Both the position numbers and the translations under genes were made by a program. DNA of 64,000 nt from Paenibacillus sp. Root52 (GTDB taxonomy: Bacteria > Bacillota > Bacilli > Paenibacillales > Paenibacillaceae). The stretch spans positions 620,001 to 684,000 of the forward strand of contig NZ_LMFO01000001.1 in the NCBI RefSeq assembly GCF_001426865.1. The letters are read 5' to 3'. The notes under the pieces are model-generated. The model was not told the origin of the DNA. It did not search any database and saw nothing but the letters and a program-made list of their open reading frames with translations. Of this stretch, positions 17,907-26,776 are shown piece after piece. The stretch's first letter is position 1. Every line of letters begins with the position of its first letter.

Positions 17907-18815
17907 ATGTATTTAGATAAATTCATATTGCCTATAGATGAAGAATCCTCATTGATAGAACAAAGAATGGCATACAATGGCGGTAGGTTTGGATATGTCG
18001 ACGAAACTTACCCATGTGGCATTTTCTCAAAAAATCGGTTTTCCGAATTGAGCTTTTCAAAAATCACAATTTTATATGGAGGAAACGGCTCGGGGAAAAG
18101 CACACTTCTAAATCTCATAGCGAATAAATTGGAACTAAATCGTATTGCTCCATTCAATTCAAGTGAATTGTTCAGTTCATATGTTGAACATTGTAAATTT
18201 GAACTTGGAATTGACGACGAGGGATTTAAACATCGAATTCCAAATGGAAGCAGGATAGTCACAAGTGACGATATTTTTGATTATATGCTTACAGTCCGCA
18301 CAAACAACGATGAAATCGTGGATAGCACAGAAGATATAAGATCGGAATGGGGAAATCTGAAATTCGGCAATACAGTGAAAATGAATAGTATGGATGATTA
18401 TGAAGCATTGAGGTTACAGGTGCTCTCAAGAAAAAAATCAATTTCACGCAGGGAGTTTATTCGCAGAGTCGCCGGCACCGAAATTAAACTGAACAGCAAT
18501 GGGGAGACCGCCCTGAGTTATTTTAATTCCAAATTTAAAAATGACACATTATATTGTTTGGATGAACCGGAGAACAGTCTATCTCCTAAAATGCAGCTTG
18601 AACTTGTCAAAATGATAGAGGAAATGGCTCACTATTGCGGATGTCAATTTATCATTGCAACGCACTCACCGTTTTTACTGGCGATGGACTTTACAAAAAT
18701 ATATGATTTAGAAGCTAATCCAGTCGACATAAAGCAATGGTGGGAATTAGAAAACCCAAAAGTGTACTTTGATTTTTTCGATAAGCATAAAGGGCTGTTT
18801 CTACACAATAAGTAG
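17907..18815 (+). CDS. Small AAA/ABC-type ATPase (COG3910-like)
   Basis: This 302-residue soluble ATPase has a Walker A GGNGSGKST (58-66), a short signature-like segment NGETALSYF, Walker B LYCLDEPENSLS and an H-loop in IIATHSPFLLA. This is the SMC/ABC-type core found in stand-alone predicted ATPases of about 250-300 residues. The GGAGGA at 17895-17900 best serves ATG 17907 (six-base spacing) rather than the ATGs at 17886 or 17901. No nuclease or partner gene adjoins it, so a defence role cannot be claimed. Repeat copies flank it on both sides, and its AT-rich composition fits the surrounding accessory zone. Confidence 0.85.
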   Translation: MYLDKFILPIDEESSLIEQRMAYNGGRFGYVDETYPCGIFSKNRFSELSFSKITILYGGNGSGKSTLLNLIANKLELNRIAPFNSSELFSSYVEHCKFELGIDDEGFKHRIPNGSRIVTSDDIFDYMLTVRTNNDEIVDSTEDIRSEWGNLKFGNTVKMNSMDDYEALRLQVLSRKKSISRREFIRRVAGTEIKLNSNGETALSYFNSKFKNDTLYCLDEPENSLSPKMQLELVKMIEEMAHYCGCQFIIATHSPFLLAMDFTKIYDLEANPVDIKQWWELENPKVYFDFFDKHKGLFLHNK

Positions 18816-18884
18816 AGAAACAAGATTTGAACAAAATTATATCCACCGCGTATATTAAAAAAAATTGAGCTTATTTATTTATCG

Positions 18885-19010
18885 CTGATTACGCTAACGG
18901 GAAACGTTAGTCGAAAACATCATGGAGCAGTTAACCGGCGGGTAGCTGCTGTTTTCAACTAGCGGACTGATAATAGGGATCGTTGCATAAATGCGCGGAA
19001 CTGTTTTTTC
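18885..19010 (+). repeat. Dispersed repeat, copy C
   Basis: Contains GCTAACGGGAAACGTTAGTC, then about 45 bases, then TTTTCAACTAGCGGACTGA and TAATAGGGATCGTTGCATAA. The closing half of the terminator hairpin has diverged. It shows the left part of the unit that is cut short in copy A. Confidence 0.7.
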
Positions 19011-19057
19011 TGAATAGAATCTAACTATTATATTGAAAAATGAGAGGAGCATTAATA

Positions 19058-19125
19058 ATGAAAAAGAAGAATACGATTGTTGCAGCGCTTTCTACGTTTA
19101 ATCTCCAACATGCACTCTTGCCCTA
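19058..19125 (+). pseudogene. Orphan 5' end of a lost gene
   Basis: A GAGAGGAG site about eight bases upstream leads to ATG 19058 and MKKKNTIVAALSTFNLQHAL. This looks like a genuine gene start. The frame then runs into sequence that is better explained by the opposite-strand fragment at 19123-19427. The forward frame stays open to 19243, but its later residues look like shadow coding. The breakpoint near 19120 suggests that two gene remnants were joined by deletion. Confidence 0.35.
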
Positions 19126-19427
19126 CAAGCAACCATGCCAGAAAATAGAATCGTCTGTCTTGAAATATATAGAGTCTGTTTCTATGAAGCCGTGTCCAGC
19201 CCTAACCTCAAATAACTTACTAGTGCCCTTGATCATCTCATAAACCTGATCAATTCGCCTAAGATTGGCCGATTCATTTTCTTCCAGCTCCTTGGCTTTA
19301 CGCCATAAATACTTATTAAAGAGCATCAGATCCGCGCAGTGGATTTCTATACCTTGTTTTTCCATAACAGTCCAATATAGTTCTACATCTGATCTATCCT
19401 CCTGCCAATAGGCTTCTATGATAGGCT
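19123..19427 (-). pseudogene. C-terminal fragment of an unknown gene
   Basis: The minus strand is open from a stop near 19428 to TAG at 19123-19125 and reads PIIEAYWQEDRSDVELYW, later LFNKYLWRKAKELEENES and VRAGHGFIETDSIYFKTDD. The composition is clearly protein-like. An ATG at 19365 has no ribosome binding site and would drop the first coding-like part, so a fragment without its N-terminus is more likely than an 80-residue gene. I do not recognise the family. Confidence 0.45.
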
Positions 19428-19447
19428 AAATCGATCTGAAAGGCTAT

Positions 19448-19600
19448 TTAGGTATACAAAAAAGGATCATCAGCATTTCTGCTACGATCCTTATTGTCAG
19501 CCCGCTAGTTGAAATCAGCAGCTGATCACTTTGATGCCTTCTTAAGTTTTATTAAGCTAACGTTTTCCGTTAGCTTAATAAGGCTACGTTAGCTAGGAAT
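19448..19600 (-). repeat. Dispersed repeat, copy D (inverted)
   Basis: On the minus strand it reads ATTAAGCTAACGGAAAACG with GTTAGCTTAAT, a spacer, TTTCAACTAGCGGGCTGACA, AAGGATCGTAGCAGAAATGC, a matching ATGATCC arm, a T run and GTATACC. It is the most complete copy. It has a near-perfect inverted repeat at its outer end (ATTAAGCTAACG against CGTTAGCTTAAT). Confidence 0.75.
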
Positions 19601-19764
19601 CACTTTTTACAAAGTAAATGCCGTAATAAAAAATCTGTATCGTATCAGCACTTACAACATCTAAATTATCAACAGTTTCCTCATCAGAAATGGAGAAGTC
19701 CTTTTTTCTTGGCTACCTTATTAAAAGTTCCGAAAGAATTAATTATACTGTCGAGATCTTCTAG

Positions 19765-20241
19765 CTAATTATCCGTATACTTCCATTCGTGAATCGGCGT
19801 ACCTTTAGTAACTTCACCTGTAACTGTGTTGATCTCTAAAGGTTCTACTAAAACCTTCCATCCATTTTCGCTTTTGAAAACTTTATATGGGAGTGGTGGT
19901 GACTGTTTGTACCCTTGTCCTGCATATTTTTGAACCACATAAAGTTGAACTTCATTACCGTTGATTTGTGTACTTTCTACAATCTCATACCCAGAAGTAG
20001 GATTGATTTTCAAATCCTTTACATATCCTCCTTCACGACTTTTCTCATCTAAATAGTTTGTATCTTTTGAATAGAACATCATTCCCTCTGCATCCTTAGC
20101 AATGTAAGCATCGAAGTACTCAGTTGCTGCCTCCATCGGAGTTTGGGCAATAACTCTTTCCGCAGTTGTAGTCGTCGCTACTAAAATAGAACCAGCAACA
20201 ATTCCAGCAAGTAAAAGCGGTACTAATTTTTTGACCTTCAT
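19765..20241 (-). CDS. Secreted protein of unknown function
   Basis: This protein has 158 residues from the ATG at 20241, which follows GGAG with a nine-base gap; a longer reading from 20301 adds residues with no ribosome binding site. A signal peptide is visible (KVKKLVPLLLAGIVAGSILVA is basic then hydrophobic, cut near the TTTAERVIAQ region). The mature part has PMEAATEYFDAYIAKDAEGM and later YKVFKSENGWKVLVEPL, a pattern like small NTF2-fold or DUF4878-type secreted proteins. That resemblance is weak and I give no function. It stands alone between repeat copies D and E. Confidence 0.7.
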   Translation of the reverse strand: MKVKKLVPLLLAGIVAGSILVATTTTAERVIAQTPMEAATEYFDAYIAKDAEGMMFYSKDTNYLDEKSREGGYVKDLKINPTSGYEIVESTQINGNEVQLYVVQKYAGQGYKQSPPLPYKVFKSENGWKVLVEPLEINTVTGEVTKGTPIHEWKYTDN

Positions 20242-20381
20242 AGACTGAGACTCCTTTTTGATGTTAAATTCCCTAACTAAAGAGTTGGCAATGCTAATCA
20301 TATTTTTCTTTAAGTCTACTAAATATAACGGAGTAGATTACTAGAAAGTTGGAGATAGTTAGGAAGTTTTTTATTGTCCGC

Positions 20382-20473
20382 AAAGGTATACCTTTAGGGA
20401 CAGTATCAAACGGAAAAATTATATTAGACGGATGACATCATTAAGCTAAAGTGCAGGATAGCATAATTCCTTA
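20382..20473 (+). repeat. Dispersed repeat, copy E (right part)
   Basis: Contains GGTATACCTTTAGGGACAGT, ATCAAACGGAAAAATTATAT, TAGACGGATGACATC and ATTAAGCTAAAGTGCAG. It matches the tail of copy B closely but lacks the terminator hairpin. Confidence 0.7.
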
Positions 20474-20530
20474 TCTTAGCAACCTTCCCCCATATTCGAA
20501 CGTCGATAACTCATGAAAAGGGGGATTATT

Positions 20531-21019
20531 ATGAAAAAAATATTAATTACATTGATAGCCATTTGCCTCATTCTAACTGGATGCTTCTCTGGTCAAACGG
20601 GAAATGAGCAAGTGAATGTGAATGATAAAGAGAAGAAACTTGCGACGGAAAACGAAAATAATCTTACTTTGGATAAAGTGACAGCCGCTTTAAAAACTGA
20701 GGGAATTGAAATGTTTAAAGAGGAACCGAATAATAATTGGGTATTAAATAACGTTAACGCCAACAGGTTTTCTGTATCCCGACCAAATGTAAAAGAAGTT
20801 TATAAAGAGTACATTTCAGTATACATTTTTAGTTCAGAGGCAGCTCGAAAAGAAGGCCTTAATGATTTCAATCATCAAAAAGAAAAGTATGATATGCAAA
20901 TACCAAACATCTATGAATACAAAAATGTTCTTATTCTGTATTGGCATCATGAAAACGCAGACAATTCGAAGAATGCGAAATTTAACAAACAAATTGAAAT
21001 GGCAATTCAAAAGATGTAA
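20531..21019 (+). CDS. Putative lipoprotein
   Basis: This protein has 162 residues. AAAAGGGGG precedes ATG 20531. The N-terminus MKKILITLIAICLILTGC is a lipoprotein signal with C18 as the lipidated cysteine, so it should be anchored on the outer face of the membrane. The mature part begins with a polar, Asn/Glu-rich linker, followed by a domain with a KVTAALKTEGIEMF segment and a YISVYIFSSEAAR strand-helix. I do not recognise the domain. Repeat copies lie on both sides. An upstream in-frame ATG at 20513 is less likely because it would precede the ribosome binding site. Confidence 0.75.
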   Translation: MKKILITLIAICLILTGCFSGQTGNEQVNVNDKEKKLATENENNLTLDKVTAALKTEGIEMFKEEPNNNWVLNNVNANRFSVSRPNVKEVYKEYISVYIFSSEAARKEGLNDFNHQKEKYDMQIPNIYEYKNVLILYWHHENADNSKNAKFNKQIEMAIQKM

Positions 21020-21029
21020 GTTTAGGGGT

Positions 21030-21172
21030 TCGACATTAAGCTACGAGAAGCGGTAGTTTAGTGAAAAAAAGAATCAACGTGATTACCTGCGGTTTACAAC
21101 TAACGGGTGGACAATTGGGATCGTTGCAGAATTGCTATCGATCCTTTTTTTATATACCTTTAGGGATATTGG
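21030..21172 (+). repeat. Dispersed repeat, copy F
   Basis: Contains CATTAAGCTACGAGAAGCGG, a diverged spacer, TTTACAACTAACGGGTGGAC, TTGGGATCGTTGCAGAATTG, a GGATCG/CGATCC hairpin (21118-21144) with seven T, then TATACCTTTAGGGATA. It lies 11 bases after the lipoprotein gene and probably supplies its terminator. Confidence 0.72.
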
Positions 21173-21352
21173 ATAGTAAAGTAATTTGGCATTTACTTGG
21201 AGTGGATGGATTTGATTTGATACCAATTGGTGGGATGTATCCAGCCATTTTAGATTATGATATTGTGGATGCTAAAAATACAAAATTGGCATGTGCAAAA
21301 TCTAAGGCAGCCCTGCGCGAGAATATTCATGAGACTGCCTAGATTTGTGAGG

Positions 21353-22675
21353 TTACAGGCTATAATTGATGCCTTCACCAGCGCCTGTGCGGGCGTTGAT
21401 GTAGACGCGAGAAACGCCTTCGATCCCTGTGACGGGAAATGCATATACGAGCTTGTCGTTGTGGATTTCCAGTTTTGGCTTACCGGAAACCTTTACTATT
21501 GAGCTAAGCTTCATGGAAGCTTGCTCCATTGTCAGCTTCGGGTGAAGCTGGAAGGTTTTATTATAATGGGAGAAATAACGATACGCATCAAAGCTCTTCA
21601 ACGCACCAGTACGAGAATCAAATTGCCATACAACTTTCATCTGCGGAATGGGAACGTACTCCCGAACCGGAATATACGTGAGATAAATGGAGGTATCATT
21701 TAAGTTTTTCGCTACTAATGCAATACTTTCGTCAGACCAACGCGACATCCAGTTGTCGGCAACCGCGACAGCTTGCTTGAAGTCCATAGATTGCTTTACA
21801 GCTGCTTCATTAGAGATCGAGCCGTTGCTTGTTACTTGGAGCACGTGTCCGCTTTTACTCAGCGTTGCAGTATAGGAGCTGGTTGATTTCCCATTGGAGT
21901 CCGATAAATTGAAATCCATAACTTCTCCGTACTGGGGGCTACTCCCGCCAGAGGACATGTGGACGATTTGCTTACCTACGCCCTTATTCCATGCCTCGCC
22001 CATGAAAATTTTCGCTTTGGCTGCAAGCTCTGTTGCCTTATAAGTGGTTTCACCAGCGAACACGGTTCCAGGCTTCGGAGGTATGTAAGGATTCTGGTTG
22101 TACAGGAATTCGTTAAAAGCTTTATTGCCATACGTAGAGACTGAGTCGAGTTGAGACAAAGCCTCTTCCATTTCGGTCGAGACCTGTTGTACATCTGATA
22201 TAGAGGAATAAACAGCTTTATGTCTCATCTGCTCGAGATACGGCAGAGCGGTCTTTGCAAACTTTCTCAGACGCTCAATTTGTTCTAATTGATCCGCGTT
22301 GAGCGAGATTTCCTTTTCGCTGGCAGGATAAGCCAAATAACGGCTGGCGTCCGTGATAAACGACTCAAATGACCCCATTTGAAAGTTCATTGTAACGGAT
22401 CCGATTCTTACATATTGCAAGATATAATTGGCGTTTTCAATCGCAGATTGAAGTGCTGCTTGCCGATCTGTAATTGAAGATGCTGCAAGGGACTCCGCAA
22501 GCGCATAGTCAAATCCACGCAAGTAGATCGACTGCATATGCGACCAGTATTGCGTATTGCTCTGTTGCTGCTGCTCAATTTGTCGTTTACTCTGATGCTC
22601 TGTAAAGCTGAAATACGCGCCCGCTAATGTCGTCACGCAAAGCAGACTAATGATGGATTTACTGAGAACGTTCAT
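21353..22675 (-). CDS. YpeB-like PepSY-domain membrane protein
   Basis: From the ATG at 22675 (AGGAG 11 bases upstream) the protein has 440 residues. A membrane anchor (about 4-20) is followed by a helical region of about 180 residues, then PepSY-like repeats. Its C-terminus (VYAFPVTGIEGVSRVYINA, then RTGAGEG) matches the end of YpeB, the partner that stabilises the spore cortex lytic enzyme SleB. Length and layout also match. No sleB lies next to it, unlike the classical operon, so it may be a paralogue with another partner. Local residue identity to YpeB is modest. Confidence 0.7.
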   Translation of the reverse strand: MNVLSKSIISLLCVTTLAGAYFSFTEHQSKRQIEQQQQSNTQYWSHMQSIYLRGFDYALAESLAASSITDRQAALQSAIENANYILQYVRIGSVTMNFQMGSFESFITDASRYLAYPASEKEISLNADQLEQIERLRKFAKTALPYLEQMRHKAVYSSISDVQQVSTEMEEALSQLDSVSTYGNKAFNEFLYNQNPYIPPKPGTVFAGETTYKATELAAKAKIFMGEAWNKGVGKQIVHMSSGGSSPQYGEVMDFNLSDSNGKSTSSYTATLSKSGHVLQVTSNGSISNEAAVKQSMDFKQAVAVADNWMSRWSDESIALVAKNLNDTSIYLTYIPVREYVPIPQMKVVWQFDSRTGALKSFDAYRYFSHYNKTFQLHPKLTMEQASMKLSSIVKVSGKPKLEIHNDKLVYAFPVTGIEGVSRVYINARTGAGEGINYSL

Positions 22676-22811
22676 GTTAATTAAAACTCCTGTCTTTGTC
22701 TTCATAATGCTTATAAACTTTAACAAAGATGAGAACACAGTTTAATGAGTAAATTTTACCAATACAAATCGCTAGTCTAACGAACCGTGTTTTAAACACT
22801 TAGGAGGAACT

Positions 22812-23186
22812 ATGAATCAGAAAGAATTTGAATCTGTCATCAATTTGCCTGCAAATATTCGTTATGAATACTTCATTAAAAAAGTTGTAGATTCAGAAGA
22901 AGTGTGGGGTCTCTATGAGAATGGGTGGTCAGTTACTGAAGATGATAAAGGTAATAAATTAGTTCCATTCTGGCCTAAGAAAGAATTTGCTGAATACTGT
23001 GCAAGTGATGATTGGGGAATTTATTCAACTAAGAGGATAAATTTAACCGAGTTTATTAACGAGTTTTTACCTAATTTTAAAAAAGAGGGTTTTCTACCTT
23101 CGATATTTTTCAATAATGCTGATTCTGCTTTATTAGATGTTGATATACTTATTGAGGATTTAAAAACAGAACTTGAAAAATACTAA
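22812..23186 (+). CDS. DUF2750 domain protein
   Basis: This 124-residue cytosolic protein starts at ATG 22812 behind AGGAGG. The order of motifs, INLPANIRYEYFIKKVVDSE, then EEVWGLYENGW, VPFWPKKEFAEYCASDDW and a hydrophobic C-terminal helix, is that of DUF2750 proteins, which are small and of unknown function. Related proteins are often found singly in accessory regions. The pentapeptide-like gene starts 37 bases downstream on the same strand, so the two may be cotranscribed. Confidence 0.8.
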   Translation: MNQKEFESVINLPANIRYEYFIKKVVDSEEVWGLYENGWSVTEDDKGNKLVPFWPKKEFAEYCASDDWGIYSTKRINLTEFINEFLPNFKKEGFLPSIFFNNADSALLDVDILIEDLKTELEKY

Positions 23187-23223
23187 CCATAATTCTAAAT
23201 GAAGAAATGATAAGGTGATAGGG

Positions 23224-23985
23224 ATGAGAAGACTTGAGTCTGGAATGTCAGTAGACTGCGAATGGTTTACTGATATTGTCAGGTATGAACACGAAACGAT
23301 AAGTGGATCGACCATAATAAACTCGAATGTTGGCTCACCGATATTTTGGAGCTGTAACCTGCATCATCTAGTATTTGATACCTGCGATCTTACGAATGCG
23401 AAATTTTTTGCCGGTAGTACGATTGATCATTGTACATTTATTCGTTCCGACTTGCGCTCAGTTGGTATTGCCCAAGACGAAGCTATTTTCACCAATTGCG
23501 AATTTTCCTCCTGCGATATGAGAGGCATGACATTGGAGAATGCTACGTTTATCGACTGTACTTTTGTTAAATGTAGATTCAATGACCGGATTTTACAAGT
23601 GGCAAAAATCATCAATTGTTCCTTTGCCGGTAAGCTAGTGGATATCACGTTTGAGGGAAATGGCAGACAAAAGCTAATCGCCAATTTTGAAAACTGTATC
23701 CTTGATGGTGTTCGTTATGTGGGCTGTGACCTGACACAATGTACTCCGCCAAAATCCAAAAACCATCTGTATGTTGAACAGGTATCTGCACGTGTGAATA
23801 ATGCTTTGACGAAGATTGAGGATGACAATAATCTATCCGACGATGATCGGAAGGTACTGGTACGTAGTCTGCGCAAGCTTGAGCAGATGGAACAATATAT
23901 TTTCAACACGGTACATATGAAGAAAATATATGGTGATGTTTTTGTTGAGCGATTTTTCGCTAGTCTGGAATGTAACAATGCGTAA
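23224..23985 (+). CDS. Pentapeptide-repeat-like protein
   Basis: This 253-residue protein contains a run of five-residue repeats with the A(D/N)LXX-type pattern. Examples are CNLHHLVFDTCDLTNAKF, CTFIRSDLRSV and CEFSSCDMRGMTLENATF. The run continues to about residue 180 and would fold into a right-handed quadrilateral beta helix. A charged helical tail follows (about 190-253, SDDDRKVLVRSLRKLEQME). The first position is often cysteine, which is a little unusual. ATG 23224 has AAGGTG at seven bases; GTG 23215 is less likely. Some relatives protect gyrase by mimicking DNA, but nothing here supports that role specifically. Confidence 0.75.
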   Translation: MRRLESGMSVDCEWFTDIVRYEHETISGSTIINSNVGSPIFWSCNLHHLVFDTCDLTNAKFFAGSTIDHCTFIRSDLRSVGIAQDEAIFTNCEFSSCDMRGMTLENATFIDCTFVKCRFNDRILQVAKIINCSFAGKLVDITFEGNGRQKLIANFENCILDGVRYVGCDLTQCTPPKSKNHLYVEQVSARVNNALTKIEDDNNLSDDDRKVLVRSLRKLEQMEQYIFNTVHMKKIYGDVFVERFFASLECNNA

Positions 23986-24133
23986 ACCCCAAAAATAGAA
24001 ATTATTTGCGATAGTGCCGGAAGAAGTGATGATTTGAAAGGAGTTCGCTAGAGAACATACTCTCACAGATTACTGCATGGTAGTTGAATAGTGTATTTTT
24101 TAAAATTGAACAGCATACTACTTTGAAAAGAAG

Positions 24134-24171
24134 GAGCACCAGCCGTCGTAACTCTGCTGATGCTCTATTTT
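24134..24171 (+). terminator. First of two terminators after the pentapeptide-like gene
   Basis: GAGCACCAGC (24134-24143) pairs with GCTGATGCTC (24156-24165) with one mismatch, followed by TATTTTC. The stretch 23986-24366 holds no gene that I can support. Confidence 0.55.
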
Positions 24172-24231
24172 CATCCGCACATAATCCACATCCACCTTGG
24201 CTTTATCTGGTAAGAGAATACGTAACAGTAG

Positions 24232-24253
24232 AGCACCCAACTTGGTGCTTTTT
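24232..24253 (+). terminator. Second terminator after the pentapeptide-like gene
   Basis: AGCACC (24232-24237) pairs with GGTGCT (24244-24249), followed by five T. It has no T run on the minus strand, so it serves plus-strand transcription. Confidence 0.65.
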
Positions 24254-24366
24254 CTTTTGCCGATCATCTGCCGGAATGTGAGCCATTCTAAGCTTCATAA
24301 CATAAGAGCATCCGATTGCAGGCTGGATAAGCTCATATTGTTCCCTTTACCGATTAGATGGCTCCC

Positions 24367-26631
24367 CTACCTTGTTGGCTCGGCATAAGCACGAATCTCA
24401 ATAAGCTCCGCATATCTGGTGCCATGAGTGGCCTCAATGGTCACCCTAAGCGCTTGTGCATGCACAGGTACATCCAGAGAATGGATGACTTTTCTTCTGC
24501 GGTTTTCCTTTACACATACGATTTCGATCCACTCGCCAGACTGAGCCAAAACCTCGACTTGATAATCGCTTATAAGTTCGGGCATGACACGGAATGTCGT
24601 GTGATGGTGATGCAAATTGACGAGATCCTCGTTCACATCATCATTGAACGTCAAGTGCACTTCAGCCAAGGTTTGTGGGTCTTCCCACGTCAATTGCACC
24701 CATTCTGGCGTGCCTGACTTCATCGGCTGTGACATCCACTGCTGTGGCCCGCCGAAAGGACGATGATAACCGTTTATCGTATGATTCGCCGAGTAAGCAT
24801 CACTCATTGAGAGCGTACGACAACAGAATGGCCGACGTGCCAGCCCTTGCATGGACCATAATACGACAGGTTGATCCGTGGCGTGATCCTCCAGATTTTT
24901 GGACACGTGATTTTCTTCTGTTTTGAAAAAAATAAGTACACCACTGTGTGCTTCCGTCGAATGGTGGAGTGAGATGGATGTATTAGCCCGGAAGATAATA
25001 AATGAATTCTGCGGTTCTTCCGGTCGCCATTCGAGTGGAAGCTTCACCCACTGAGCGCTTCCCGTTGTAACGTTAACGGTCACCGTAACTTGTAACGTAT
25101 GCGGGACGTAATTTTCCTTACGCCCCGTATCCCACAGCTCTACCGTTAGTTCGGTATCGCTGGATGCATCCAGCAGCAGCTCTAGGCCGCTTAGCATTGG
25201 ATGCACAGGTAGCAGCAGAGCGGCATCCGTATCCAGCTGGTACGTCTCGCCAGGCTGCTCAAGAGCAATGCCCGTCAGCGTGCTGGAGGCTGTAGCCCTG
25301 GCACGCCGAGCCAGATCCAGCTCATCATTGCTTCGCACGCCGATGATGGAAGCGTCCTGCCGCAGCAATGTCTGCTGCAGCACCGCAAGATGCCTCGCGT
25401 ACAGTTCGCGCGGCGACACATTCATAGTCGCGCACAGCGCCGCGCCCGTACCTGCGGCTTCGCCGATGACCGCGCATGTAGCCATAACGCGGGTCGTGCC
25501 GAAGGCGACATGCGATGCGCTGATGTCGCGTCCAGCCATGAGCATATTCCGTACATTCACGGAATAAAGCGAGCGGAACGGCACGTGATACACGCCATCG
25601 GCATGCATATGCTTCGAGCCGCTCGCTTCGGCGTACATGCCCTCAGGGGGATGCAGGTCGATAGACCAGCCGCCAAAAGCAACGGCATCTGGGAATTCCC
25701 GCTGACTGATAATATCGTTCTGGGTGAGTACATAGTCCCCCGTGAAACGTCGGTACTCTCTTTTGCCAGGCAGAGAACCGATCCACTCCAGCGTCATATG
25801 CTCTGCATCGAACTTGCCGGAATTCTTGATATAGTCCCAGATGCCGTAGATCACAGCCCACAGTTCATCACGGATCAGCTCGTTATCATGTACGGTGTCA
25901 TGTTCACCACCCCATTCAATCCACCAGTAATGACAACCGGAATCCCCGCTGCGAATGACCCGGCGAATCGGAATGCTGGTCTGCGTGATATCCTTGGCAA
26001 AAGAGGGCGGGATATAACGGACAGGTGCACCAGTATCCTTGGTATAGAAGAGAAGTGTGCTGCCCAGCGTGATCTGATCGGCCACCTCCGGTGCCCATTC
26101 TTCACCATATTCGCTGCGGGCTTCCCGACCTAACGCAAACTTGGCTCCAGCTAAGAAGCCCACCAATCCATCCCCCGTACAGTCAAGATAGATCTTACTT
26201 TCGAATCGGATTTTGCGCTCAGATCCCATCATCCAACCGGTAACGGAGGTGATCATACGCCCATCTCCATCTCCTGTAGCCTCCACTTCATGGACATCGG
26301 TATTCAGGTACAGACGGATGTTGGATTCTGCTCGAACGGCTTCCAGAATGATTAAGTCCCAGAGATAAGGATTACCCTCCGGATTGCGATACTGATTCTC
26401 TACAAACAGTTCGCCCATGATGCCAGTCTCGCGGGCATAGCGGTTAATGCCGTGTGCTGTGGCGCCACAGACCCATACGCGTACCTCGCTGCTGGAATTG
26501 CCGCCGAGTACGGGACGATTCTGCACTAGCGCGACCTGTTGGCCGAGTCGTGCCGCAGATATAGCTGCGCATACACCAGCAAGCCCGCCCCCGATGACGG
26601 TGATATCCGGTTTAACAAGTTCGTGCTTCAT
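24367..26631 (-). CDS. FAD-dependent oxidoreductase (FAD_oxidored, PF12831 type)
   Basis: This 754-residue protein has a Rossmann dinucleotide motif VIGGGLAGVCAAISAA (12-27), then PVLGGNSSSEVRVW and IYLDCTGDGLVGFLAGA, which are hallmarks of the PF12831 group. A second FAD-binding segment, MLMAGRDISASHVAFGTTRV, lies near 390-410. After about residue 470 come beta-rich domains that resemble carbohydrate-binding modules (TPEWVQLTWEDPQTLAEVHL). There is no signal peptide. Such proteins often lie in pectin or rhamnogalacturonan gene clusters, but the substrate is unknown. GAGAGAGGTG precedes ATG 26631. It is divergent from an AraC gene that may control it. The stretch around 25.2-25.6 kb is noticeably GC-rich. 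Confidence 0.85.
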   Translation of the reverse strand: MKHELVKPDITVIGGGLAGVCAAISAARLGQQVALVQNRPVLGGNSSSEVRVWVCGATAHGINRYARETGIMGELFVENQYRNPEGNPYLWDLIILEAVRAESNIRLYLNTDVHEVEATGDGDGRMITSVTGWMMGSERKIRFESKIYLDCTGDGLVGFLAGAKFALGREARSEYGEEWAPEVADQITLGSTLLFYTKDTGAPVRYIPPSFAKDITQTSIPIRRVIRSGDSGCHYWWIEWGGEHDTVHDNELIRDELWAVIYGIWDYIKNSGKFDAEHMTLEWIGSLPGKREYRRFTGDYVLTQNDIISQREFPDAVAFGGWSIDLHPPEGMYAEASGSKHMHADGVYHVPFRSLYSVNVRNMLMAGRDISASHVAFGTTRVMATCAVIGEAAGTGAALCATMNVSPRELYARHLAVLQQTLLRQDASIIGVRSNDELDLARRARATASSTLTGIALEQPGETYQLDTDAALLLPVHPMLSGLELLLDASSDTELTVELWDTGRKENYVPHTLQVTVTVNVTTGSAQWVKLPLEWRPEEPQNSFIIFRANTSISLHHSTEAHSGVLIFFKTEENHVSKNLEDHATDQPVVLWSMQGLARRPFCCRTLSMSDAYSANHTINGYHRPFGGPQQWMSQPMKSGTPEWVQLTWEDPQTLAEVHLTFNDDVNEDLVNLHHHHTTFRVMPELISDYQVEVLAQSGEWIEIVCVKENRRRKVIHSLDVPVHAQALRVTIEATHGTRYAELIEIRAYAEPTR

Positions 26632-26776
26632 AAGAACACCTCTCTCTTGGAATATGGAGGAACCTAAGCTCGTAATTCATATCTATAATTTCATATTAGT
26701 TCTATATATTTACTTTTCAAATACACTATATTATCATCGAGCATATACTTTATTTCATATTAAAGGCAGGTGTATC

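Noticed and set aside
17907..18815. Stand-alone ATPase as a phage defence system
   Set aside because: No nuclease, reverse transcriptase or other effector lies next to it. Its neighbours are repeats and fragments, so a defence claim is not supported.
21061..21342. 93-codon forward frame starting in repeat copy F
   Set aside because: Its first half is repeat sequence, including the terminator hairpin, and no ribosome binding site precedes its GTG. The second half looks slightly protein-like, but not enough to call.
26447..26776. Upstream extension of the AraC regulator frame at 26777
   Set aside because: It is antisense to the FAD oxidoreductase gene and the divergent promoter region, and has no ribosome binding site.
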